A DNA stretch of 64,000 bases, taken from NCBI RefSeq assembly GCF_010727475.1, contig NZ_AP022567.1, positions 2,480,001-2,544,000 of the forward strand, written 5' to 3'. The position numbers and the translations under genes were made by a program. Below, one piece after another: positions 24,958-32,593 of this stretch. Below the pieces are notes generated by a model that made no database searches, was not told the origin of the DNA, and worked only from the letters and a program-made list of their open reading frames with translations. The DNA comes from Mycolicibacterium mageritense (GTDB lineage Bacteria; Actinomycetota; Actinomycetes; Mycobacteriales; Mycobacteriaceae). Position 1 is the first letter of the stretch. Each line of letters begins with the position of its first letter.

Positions 24958-25604
24958 ATGGTGACGGTAGAGGCTGATCTGGTCTGCGTCGAGTCCCGGC
25001 TGGCGGCCGGCCAGATCCGCTGCCCGGCGTGCCCGCAGGGCGTGCTGGCTGGATGGGGATTCGCCCGCACTCGCCGCGTGGTGGGCCTGGGTCTGGCCGG
25101 TGCGGTTCGGCCACGGCGGGCGCGATGCCGATCGTGTCTGGTGACCCATGTGTTGTTGCCGGTCACGGTGCTGCTGCGCAGAGCGTATGCAGCCGAACAG
25201 ATTTGGATGGCATTGGCTGCTCGCGCACAGGGGGTGGGGCACCGCCGGATCGCCGCTGGACTCAACGTTCCGGCGACCACGGTGCGGGCTGGCTGCGCCG
25301 GGCCAGCGGCCGACTGGAGGCGATCCGGGCGCGGTTCATTCAGATGGCGGTGCTCATCGGGATCGACGTGACGATCCCCGACGAACAGAGCTATCCCTGG
25401 GGTGACGTGGTGGCCGCGGTCGATGCCGCGGCGGCGGCGATCGGGCAGCGGTTCGGGCCGGCCGGGTTGGTGGGCGCGGTGACGCCGGCGCAGGTGATGG
25501 TCGCGGTCAGCGGCGGCCGACTGCTGGCATCGGACTGGCCGGTGGCGTTACCGGCGCCGTTCACAACACCAGTTGCCCCTGATGCGCCACGTGGGAATCG
25601 GTGA
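24958..25604 (+). pseudogene. Zn-ribbon/HTH (DUF6431-like) accessory gene, frameshifted
   Basis: Begins with ATG after GGAGGCAC. The first frame encodes a zinc-ribbon-like pair, CPAC and CRSC, and an HTH-like helix pair ending VPATTVR. The sequence GWLRRASGRLEAIRARF, which should follow directly, lies in the next frame, so one base (probably a G near 25286-25289) is missing. The second part runs to the stop at 25604. Proteins of this kind accompany the DDE transposase in actinobacterial elements and may bind the ends. The break may be a real mutation or a sequence error. Confidence 0.65.
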
Positions 25605-25670
25605 TCCTCGCGAAGGCACCTGCCCGACAAACAGTTTCGGGCCGGGCCATTGACTGTGTGAGGAGAGACG

Positions 25671-27122
25671 GTGTCGTTGGAAGAGCACAAGCGTCGGGAG
25701 CGGGCCCAGGCGATCGGCTTGTTCCGCTATCAGCTGATCTGCCCCGCCCTGGAGGCGGGGTTGTCGACCAAACAGCGGGGCCGGCTGGTCCGCGAGATCG
25801 CGCAGCGCACCCATGTGGACCCGTTCGGCACCCGGGTGCAGATCGCACGACCGACCCTGGACCGCTGGATCCGCCGCTACCGGGCCGGCGGGTTCGAAGC
25901 GCTGGTGCCCGAACCGCGGCGACTGGCCACCCGCACCGACGTCCAGGTGCTGGAGTTGGCCGCGTCGTTGAAGCGGGAGAACCCCTCGCGCACCGCGGCG
26001 CAGGTGGCCCGTATCCTGCGCACCGCCACTGGCTGGGCGCCCTCGGAATCCACGTTGTTGCGCCATTTCCACCGCTGCGAACTGATGGGCCCAGCCGCCG
26101 GGACCAGCGGTGAGGTGTTCGGCCGGTTCGAAGCCACCGACCCCAACGAGCTGTGGGTCGGCGACGCCCTGCACGGCCCGCGGGTCGGAGACCGCAAAAC
26201 CTACCTCTTCGCCTTCCTGGATGATCACAGTCGACTGGTGGTCGGGCACCGGTTCGGGTTCGCCGAGGACACCGTGCGCCTGGCCGCCGCGTTGAAACCC
26301 GCGCTGGCCGCCCGCGGCGTGCCCGCCTCGGTCTACGTCGACAACGGCTCGGCCTTTGTTGATGCGTGGCTGCTGCGGGCGTGCGCGAAACTCGGAATCC
26401 GGCTGGTGCATTCGGCACCCGGCCGGCCGCAAGGACGCGGGAAAATCGAACGGTTCTTCCGGACGGTGCGCGAACAGTTCCTCGTCGAGGTCACCGACAC
26501 CACCGTCGAGGACCTTGCCGCCGCCGGGGTCGACCATGCTGGCGCCCTGTTGGAGCTCAACCGGCTGTTCATGGCGTGGGTGGAAACCGAATACCACCGC
26601 CGGGTGCACTCGGAGACCGGGCAATCCCCGCTGGCCCGGTGGGAGACCGGCTGGGAACGCGTCGGGCGCACCCCGGCATTACCGACGGCAGCGGATCTGA
26701 CCGAGGCGTTCCTGTGGTCGGAATTCCGGGTGGTGACCAAGACCGCCACCGTCTCCCTGCACGCCAACACCTACCGGGTTGACCCCGCCCTGGCCGGCCG
26801 CCGCGTCGAGCTGGTGTTCTCCCCGTTCGACCTCGAGATGATCGAGGTCCGCCACGGCGGCCAGAGTTTCGGTGCCGCGGTGCCTCACACCATCACCCGC
26901 CACGCCCACCCGAAAGCCCGACCCGAGACCGTCGAGACCCCGCCGGCAACGACGGGGATCGACTACCTGGCGTTGACCGCCGCCGCCCATCACGAGCAGC
27001 TACGCGACGATGAACGTATCGGCTATCACGCCCTCTACGGTGATCATCATCTGCCCGGTCAGCTCTCGCTCACCGACATTGACAACATCGATGGCGAGTT
27101 CGAGGACGGGGTGTCGGCGTGA
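25671..27122 (+). CDS. DDE transposase, TniA/Mu-like
   Basis: 483 residues, GTG start. N-terminal HTH region (RPTLDRWIRRYRAGGFEALV), then an RNase H-like integrase core. The catalytic triad is visible: Asp in ELWVGDALHGP, Asp in VYVDNGSAFVD and Glu in GRGKIERFFRTVREQF. A C-terminal beta-barrel-like region (SLHANTYRVDPALAGRRVEL) is typical of Mu-type transposases. Its stop overlaps the ATPase gene start by 4 bases. It appears intact. Confidence 0.92.
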   Translation: MSLEEHKRRERAQAIGLFRYQLICPALEAGLSTKQRGRLVREIAQRTHVDPFGTRVQIARPTLDRWIRRYRAGGFEALVPEPRRLATRTDVQVLELAASLKRENPSRTAAQVARILRTATGWAPSESTLLRHFHRCELMGPAAGTSGEVFGRFEATDPNELWVGDALHGPRVGDRKTYLFAFLDDHSRLVVGHRFGFAEDTVRLAAALKPALAARGVPASVYVDNGSAFVDAWLLRACAKLGIRLVHSAPGRPQGRGKIERFFRTVREQFLVEVTDTTVEDLAAAGVDHAGALLELNRLFMAWVETEYHRRVHSETGQSPLARWETGWERVGRTPALPTAADLTEAFLWSEFRVVTKTATVSLHANTYRVDPALAGRRVELVFSPFDLEMIEVRHGGQSFGAAVPHTITRHAHPKARPETVETPPATTGIDYLALTAAAHHEQLRDDERIGYHALYGDHHLPGQLSLTDIDNIDGEFEDGVSA

Positions 27123-27934
27123 GTATTCAACGGCTGCAATCACATTGGGGATTCACCCGGATGCCGTTCGGCCGGGATCTGGCCCCGTCGATGCTGCACC
27201 GCCACCCCGGCCACAGCGAAGCGATCGCCCGGATCGGCTGGTGTGTGGACCAATGCGCCATCGGGGTCATCACCGGCGAAGTCGGCGCCGGCAAAACCGT
27301 CGCGATCCGCGCGGCGGCCACCTCCTTGGATCCGGCGCGGCACGTCATCATCTACCTCGCCAACCCCACCATCGGAGTCCGCGGCATGCTTACCCACATC
27401 GTGGCCACCCTCGGGCACACCCCGGCGTTTCACACCGCCCGGCTGGCTCCCCAGGCCGCCGACGCCTTGGCCGCCGAGCACGCCGAACGGGGCCGCAACC
27501 CCGTCCTCGTCGTCGATGAAGCCCACCTGCTCGACAATCATCAACTCGAAGCGATCCGGCTGCTCACCAACCACGACATGGACAGTGGTTCCCCGTTCGC
27601 CGTCGTCCTGGTCGGGCAACCCACCCTGCGGCACCGACTGCGCCTGGGGGTGCTGGCCGCGTTAGATCAGCGCGTCGCCGTGCGCTACACCCTGCCCGGC
27701 ATGACCGCGGCCGACACCGCCGACTACATCGGGCATCACACCAAGATCGCCGGCCGCTCCGATGCGCTGTTCGCCGATGACGCGATGACGCTGATCCACA
27801 ACGCCTCCCGTGGACATCCGCGCGCGGTCAACAACCTCGCCCTACACGCGCTCACGGCCGCGTTCGCCGCCGGGCATTCCATCGTCGGGGAGAAAGCCGC
27901 CCGCATCGCCATCAGCGAAACAGCAACCGACTGA
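27119..27934 (+). CDS. AAA+ transposition ATPase, TniB/ExeA-like
   Basis: 271 residues. Walker A GEVGAGKTVAIRA (about residues 54-66), Walker B PVLVVDEAHLL and a sensor-like RVAVRYTLPGM motif. Proteins of the TniB, MuB and ExeA group deliver target DNA to the transposase and prevent self-insertion. Coupled to the transposase gene (GTGA overlap). A hairpin terminator lies 67 bp downstream. Confidence 0.9.
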   Translation: MSIQRLQSHWGFTRMPFGRDLAPSMLHRHPGHSEAIARIGWCVDQCAIGVITGEVGAGKTVAIRAAATSLDPARHVIIYLANPTIGVRGMLTHIVATLGHTPAFHTARLAPQAADALAAEHAERGRNPVLVVDEAHLLDNHQLEAIRLLTNHDMDSGSPFAVVLVGQPTLRHRLRLGVLAALDQRVAVRYTLPGMTAADTADYIGHHTKIAGRSDALFADDAMTLIHNASRGHPRAVNNLALHALTAAFAAGHSIVGEKAARIAISETATD

Positions 27935-28000
27935 ACCTAATCCGCGTCACCACGGCGACGACCACGTCACCGCGACGAGGATCCCGTCACCGAGATCACC

Positions 28001-28033
28001 AACGCCCCGCTCGCCACAAGCGAGCGGGGCGTT
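28001..28033 (+). terminator. Hairpin terminator at the end of the transposon operon
   Basis: 13-bp stem AACGCCCCGCTCG / CGAGCGGGGCGTT with a 7-base loop, inside the right end of the element. It should stop transcription of the transposase genes before the host gene. Confidence 0.85.
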
Positions 28034-28072
28034 CTCATCACTACATCGTCATCAACACCGATGACGCCGACA

Positions 28073-28097
28073 TCGTCATCTTCAGCGACGGCCAACA
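28073..28097 (+). repeat. Right terminal inverted repeat of the TniA/B-like element
   Basis: Ends ...GACGGCCAACA; complement begins TGTTGGCCGTC. A further copy of the sub-terminal motif ACATCGTCATC occurs at 28043-28053 and at 28070-28080, as expected for multiple transposase-binding sites. Confidence 0.85.
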
Positions 28098-29138
28098 ATA
28101 GCGTGCGACGAGTTGGCCGGCGGTGTCATAGAAGAGTAGCCCGTCGCCCTTGCCCGACTCCTGGAAGGAGTAGGCGAATCCGCCGTTGTACACCAACGCT
28201 TTGCGGATGATTGTGCCCTCGGGTGGCGTGGGCGTAAGGTCCGCTCCATCGAGGGCCGAGAACATCCGGTAAGGCGCCTCGGGATCGCTGGGCAGCGGGT
28301 TCTGCATCGCGACAGTCTGTGCCGGAATGTCGGACACTTGCAGATAGCCGGGGTTGAAGATGCTGCCCCCACCGGGGACAAACCAAGTTCGTTCGCCGTT
28401 CGGCCCCAGGCCGTAGACGCCTTCGCCCTCGCGTCTGGCGACCAGGCGCGTCTCACCCAGGTAATTGCCGATCGCTGCGACCACGTACTTGTCGCTTGCA
28501 CTCTCGCCTTGTGGGAAGAGGTCGGTGGGGCCGGTGAACGTCACCTTGCCCTGTTCGAGATCGATGATCCAGATCAACTGCGCCAGACCTACTTCAGGGT
28601 CGCCCTCGGCGAGGCATACGGCAGTCCCCGGGCCGTTGCCGTAGCAGTCGCCGAGCGGATTGCCGCGAAACCCGGTCAATTCGATCGGCTGGAACAACAA
28701 TTTGCCCGAATGGATGTCGACACCGTAGACCCAGCCCGCCGGTGACAGGCCCTGCGAATCCGTTCTGTCGGTGATGAAGTACGCCTTGTCTTTGGTGCTG
28801 GCGAAAAGTGACCCCACCCCGACTTCAGGTGGGAGGCCGATGTCCGCGGCACTGACCTTCCAACCAGGCACCGGCTTCTTTTCCAGCGAGAACGCGATAA
28901 GCAGATCTTTGGGGGTGCCGATTGTGGCGTCGATGTGCGCGTTGGTTCCACGGACGGAGCGCCACACCACCACACCGCCGACGATAAGTCCGACCACTAC
29001 TGCGATCACCAGCACTGGCATCCACCAACGACGTCGCGGCTTGGCGGTGCGGGTTGACGCGGCGACTGGCGGGCCCCCACTGGGGGAGTCCACCCAGCGG
29101 AATCCCTCTTGTGGCCAGTTGGATCCCGAATCCGTCAC
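28098..29138 (-). pseudogene. 5' part of membrane-anchored beta-propeller-like gene cut by a transposon
   Basis: First 347 codons, MTDSGSNWPQEGFRWVDSPS onward: a short cytoplasmic segment with RRRWW, one membrane helix (about residues 41-58), then an extracytoplasmic strand-rich domain with repeated VDIHSGKLLF / IDLEQGKVTF blades. Translation would now run into the transposon end for 17 further residues before a stop. With the 3' part at 24289-24753 the original protein had 501 residues. First two upstream neighbours on this strand are also single-pass proteins, so they probably formed one operon of surface proteins. Confidence 0.85.
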
Positions 29139-29155
29139 CGCTACCCCTTATCTCG

Positions 29156-29611
29156 TCAATCGGTCGGAACCGGCACAGGGCCCATGGCACAGACCCGCAA
29201 CCGGCCGTCATCGATCTTCAGCGTGAACATGCCCCCGTGATCGCGACCCAGACCATTGAGGGTCCATGTCGATCCCGCCCTGGCGAATCCCGTCAGGGCG
29301 ACGATGTCCCATTCCGGCGGCGTGCCGCCCTCTTGGATACCGATCAGTTGCCGACTAACCCAGCTGTCCGGTGGGTCGGGACAGGTCATCTCCCTCAGGT
29401 TCACCGGGTTTCCGGCATTCCGTTCGCGCGCCCACACCAGCAGCGTCTTCTCGGCCACCTCACGTGCCTGGTCATCGGTCATCGACTGGTCCGCCGGGAT
29501 CGCGCGTATTGAAGGGCCGTCGTACCGGCCGACCACGGCCACCACCAGCAGAACGATTGCGACAACTGCCAGTGTCCACAGCCACAAGGGAATTCGCGTA
29601 CGGTCACTCAC
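29156..29611 (-). CDS. Single-pass membrane protein with extracytoplasmic domain
   Basis: 151 residues. N-terminal membrane helix (IPLWLWTLAVVAIVLLVVAVVG, about 7-28), then an alpha/beta domain ending DDGRLRVCAMGPVPVPTD. The layout (helix with EVAEKTLLVWARERNAGNP, then strands) suggests an NTF2/DUF4878-like fold. The gene lies 17 bp upstream of the interrupted propeller gene and overlaps the upstream interrupted gene by 8 bases, so it is the only intact member of the operon. Function not recognised. Confidence 0.75.
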   Translation of the reverse strand: MSDRTRIPLWLWTLAVVAIVLLVVAVVGRYDGPSIRAIPADQSMTDDQAREVAEKTLLVWARERNAGNPVNLREMTCPDPPDSWVSRQLIGIQEGGTPPEWDIVALTGFARAGSTWTLNGLGRDHGGMFTLKIDDGRLRVCAMGPVPVPTD

Positions 29612-30398
29612 TGCCGCAGACCTTCATCTCGCCGCCGTCATCAACCAACACGATCCAGCGGTGGGTCAGGCCCTCGCCTTCACGTTGATGTTGTTCGACG
29701 ATCTCCTTCTCCCGCTCGGTAAGAGGCTTGGTGCGCAGCAGCACCTTGGCCGCCACTTGTGCACCGTCGTCCCGGAAATCGACGATGGCCTCCGCGTGGT
29801 CGATGCCGCCAAGGTAGTCGCCGTGCAACGCTTCGATGTCGTTCAGGATGGTCCCTGATGGATTGGCGCAGCTCAGCGCTTGAGCTCGCGCTGTGTCGTG
29901 TACGGCCAACACGCGAAACCACTCGCTGATGACGTCAAAGGCCTGTTGTTGACGGGGCGGCGGTGGAGCCAGACGTTCGATGTCGGCCTCCGGCGGCGGT
30001 GACCAGCGCCAGCCGATCGTGAACACCACGGCGGCGGCGATCAAGCAGATCGCCGTAACTGCGATCAGCAGACGCTTCGGCCAAGCTGCCGGCTGGGCAC
30101 CGGCCACCTTCTGCGTGGCGCCGGCTGACGATGCCGGTACCGGCTCGGTCCGAGCCGACAGGCGCCCGTCGGGGAAGCAGTCCACCACGAGCCGCTGCGC
30201 GCCGGGACTTCCTGTCGTGGACCTGACCAGGTACTGAACCAAAGCGTTCGCGGCCTCAGGTGGCACCGTCAGCCAGTGGCTGGTCGTTCCCACAAGGCCC
30301 ACGTACGCGCTCGCAGCGCCCGACGGCAGGCACTCGACGTGCAGCTGCGACCAGCCTTGTGGCACCGAACCCAGCAGGATCTTGATTGCATCTTCGAC
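29604..30398 (-). pseudogene. YezG-like/NTF2-like membrane protein gene, 3' part after IS630 insertion
   Basis: Encodes the last 264 residues (VEDAIKILLGSVPQGWSQLH to GGEMKVCGSE) of a 277-residue protein. The N-terminal part resembles the YezG-type immunity fold (WSQLHVECLPSGAASAYVGL), followed by a membrane helix (RLLIAVTAICLIAAAVVFTI) and an outer domain with an FDVISEWFRVLAVHD helix. An IS630-family element at 30401-31532 separates it from its first 12 codons and 1 base at 31535-31571. Deleting the element and one TA restores the frame exactly. Confidence 0.8.
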
Positions 30399-31488
30399 TA
30401 GTGTCCTGCGCCGGGAATTCGTTGAAGATATGAACCGAGTCGTTCGAAGATCTCGTCGGCGGTCTTGGTCCAGTTGAACGGGCGGGGGTTGTCGTTCCAG
30501 TCTGCGATCCACTCGCGAATGTCCTTCTCGAGGGCCTGAATTGAGCGGTGAACGCCGCGGCGCAGTTTCTGGTCGGTGAGTAACCCGAACCACCGCTCGA
30601 CCTGGTTGAGCCACGACGAGTAGGTCGGGGTGAAGTGCATGTGGAATCGGGGATGGGCGGCAAGCCATTTGGTTACTGTCGGCGATTTGTGCGTCGAGTA
30701 GTTGTCGCAGATCAGATGGACGTCCAGGTCAGCGGGCACGGTGTTGTCCAACTTGGTCAAGAACTTCTTGAACTCGATCGCGCGGTGCCGGCGGTGAATC
30801 GAGCCGTAGACCTCGCCGGTGGCCACATCCAGGGCGGCGAACAAGGTGGTGATTCCGTGCCGCACGTAGTCATGGGTGCGGCGCTCGGGCATGCCGGGCA
30901 TCATCGGCAGGACCGGCGCGCTGCGATCCAAGGCCTGGATCTGCGATTTTTCATCGACGCAGAGCACCAGTGCCTTCTCCGGCGGGTCCAGATACAACCC
31001 ACGACGTCACGGACCTTGTCGACGAACTGCGGGTCGTTGCTGATCTTGAAGGTGTCCACCTGATGCGGCTTGAGGCCGAACGACTTCCAGATCCGTCCGA
31101 CCGTTGACTTCGACAACCCGGTCTCAGCCGCCATCGAAGACCGCGACCAGTGCGTGGCGCCTTTGGGTTGACGCTCCAACGTGGCCACGATCAGCTGCTC
31201 GACCGCCTCGTCGGTGATCTTGCGCGGCGCACCAGGACGCGGCTCATCGGCCAGACCCTCCAGTCGCGCCTCCAGGAACCGTCCACGCCATTTGCCGACC
31301 GTTTGCGGCCACACACCTTCATCAGCGGCGACTTCCTTGTTGGATTTCCCTGCCGCGCAACCCAACACGATCCGACAACGTTGGGCCAACGCCTGCGAGG
31401 ACTTCGATCGACGGGCCCACCGCTGCAACGTCTCACGTTCGTCGTCGGTCAACACCAACTCGACTACCGGCCTACCCCTGGTTCCCAC
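30398..31488 (-). pseudogene. IS630-family transposase, two overlapping frames
   Basis: The first frame (31488 to about 31000) holds the HTH region (VELVLTDDERETLQRWARRS; GVWPQTVGKWRGRFLEARLE). The second (to 30398) has the DDE core: Asp in VLCVDEKSQIQAL, Asp in LICDNYSTHKS and Glu in YSSWLNQVERWFGL. The join at about 31000 needs a shift of one base: VRDVVG should pass into LYLDPPEKAL. This may be programmed -1 frameshifting, known in the family, or a one-base loss. The stop TAG is completed by the flanking TA and G. Confidence 0.85.
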
Positions 31489-31532
31489 CCGCCAATTCTA
31501 CAATTAATCAACTAATTTACGGCGCAGGACAC
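30401..31532 (-). mobile_element. IS630-family insertion sequence, 1132 bp
   Basis: Terminal inverted repeats start GTGTCCTGCGCCG (13 identical bases, 22 of the first 25 matching) at 30401 and, reversed, at 31532. TA dinucleotides flank both ends (30399-30400 and 31533-31534), the expected target duplication. It interrupts the first gene of the membrane-protein operon after its 12th codon. Confidence 0.92.
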
Positions 31533-31534
31533 TA

Positions 31535-31571
31535 GACCGCGGCTTCCGTCACCACCATCTGCTGGGCTCAC
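31535..31571 (-). pseudogene. First 12 codons of the YezG-like gene, cut off by IS630
   Basis: Reads GTG AGC CCA GCA GAT GGT GGT and on to GGT C; the last C plus the TA makes CTA and joins GTC GAA at 30398 in frame, giving MSPADGGDGSRGLVEDAIKI. The GTG is the only start in this short stretch; no clear ribosome site is seen upstream, so the start could be slightly different. Confidence 0.65.
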
Positions 31572-31785
31572 AGACACGCGTTCAGCCTAAACAGCACTCG
31601 TGTTCGAATTGACACCTGCGGCAACCGCCCGGCGCCCCCACCGTGAAGTCATGCCCGGAGTCAAACATGCCCTGCGGAGTGCGATCAAGGCGAGATTGCT
31701 GCTGGCGAGGCTCTGCGACGTCTGCGAGAATCGAACACGATGTCGCACCTGACGGGGTGGAGGCGCGCTTCCGGGGAGGGTAGCT

Positions 31786-32256
31786 GTGAGCAACGACGCG
31801 GCTCGGCATGAGCTCGCCGAGGTGCTGGCGCTCGCCCAGGAACAAATGGCCGATCTGGCCGCCGTCCAGAAGAAGCGTGCCGCGCTCACCGCGAGCGCCA
31901 CAGTCGCCGACGGGACGGTCGAGGTGACGGTGAACGCGCAGGGCATCGTCACCCGCACGGTGATCGACGAGACATACCTGGACGAATTCGAGTTCGCCGA
32001 TCTCGGTGACTACATCACCACCGCGGCCCAGGCCGCGGCGCGTGACGTGGGGAAGCGGTCGGCGGAACTGCTGGTCCCGATGACTGAACGCCGCAAGAAA
32101 TTCCCGGCGTTGTCCGACATCGTCGAAGGCGCGCCAGACTTCCGCGAGTGGATGCCGGACCTGACGCCACTTCGCCCCGAATCCGCCGCTGCCGCAGGCC
32201 CCGGAGATGACGACGGTGATGACGACACTTCCTACACCCCCACTGTGAGGAGATAG
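31786..32256 (+). CDS. YbaB/EbfC-fold protein preceding the toxin
   Basis: 156 residues, GTG start with GGGGAGGGTAGC upstream. N-terminal helix with LALAQEQMADLAAVQKKRAA, beta hairpin TVEVTVNAQGIVTRTVIDET and a second helix make a YbaB/EbfC fold, followed by an acidic tail (PGDDDGDDDTSY). In T7SS toxin operons such proteins commonly precede a WXG100 gene and the effector. A chaperone or targeting role is likely by analogy with EspL, though YbaB proteins can bind DNA. Confidence 0.75.
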   Translation: MSNDAARHELAEVLALAQEQMADLAAVQKKRAALTASATVADGTVEVTVNAQGIVTRTVIDETYLDEFEFADLGDYITTAAQAAARDVGKRSAELLVPMTERRKKFPALSDIVEGAPDFREWMPDLTPLRPESAAAAGPGDDDGDDDTSYTPTVRR

Positions 32257-32258
32257 CG

Positions 32259-32555
32259 ATGAGCCAACCGCTGGGTGTGACACCCGAAGGCTTGCGGGCC
32301 ACCTCCGACCATTTGGCCGACGTGAGTTCGCGGATGAAGGGCGTGCTGTCCACGCTCCAGAACAACCTCAGCAGTGAGGGCGCAGCCTGGGGCGACGACA
32401 AGATCGGCAGCCAGTTCGCCGACGGTGGCGATGGCTACCTCGCCCAGGTGGATTGGGTCGACGGCTCGATCGATGCCAAGACCGGACTGTTGGACAACTA
32501 TTCAGAGGGCTTGCGAACTGCTGCTGACACGCTCGAGCAGCAGGACCAGGCGTAG
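32259..32555 (+). CDS. WXG100-family partner of the large toxin
   Basis: 98 residues, ATG 22 bp... directly after the YbaB-like stop. Helix - turn - helix with AAWGDDKIG at the turn (WGD in place of WXG). It lies 38 bp before the large effector and is its probable heterodimer partner for recognition by the ESX ATPase. The C-terminal helix ends AADTLEQQDQA, without a YxxxD/E motif. Confidence 0.85.
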   Translation: MSQPLGVTPEGLRATSDHLADVSSRMKGVLSTLQNNLSSEGAAWGDDKIGSQFADGGDGYLAQVDWVDGSIDAKTGLLDNYSEGLRTAADTLEQQDQA

Positions 32556-32593
32556 TTCTGACTGAATCGTGTTGATCGGCAAGGGGATCTCAC

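Larger units (their letters stand above)
24760..28097 (+). mobile_element. TniA/TniB-like insertion element, 3338 bp
   Basis: Bounded by imperfect terminal inverted repeats starting TGTTG and ending CAACA (20 of 25 positions match between 24760-24784 and the complement of 28073-28097) and flanked by a 6-bp direct repeat ATAGCG. Inside are a Zn-ribbon/HTH gene with a frameshift, a DDE transposase with Mu/Tn552/TniA-like motifs and an AAA+ target-selection ATPase. The outer ends TG...CA are typical of this transposase class. It inserted into an ESX-linked membrane-protein gene. Confidence 0.88.

Noticed and set aside
29604..30668. 354-codon frame taken as one gene
   Set aside because: Its first part lies in IS630 DNA in a frame antisense to nothing useful; the real gene begins beyond the element at 31571.
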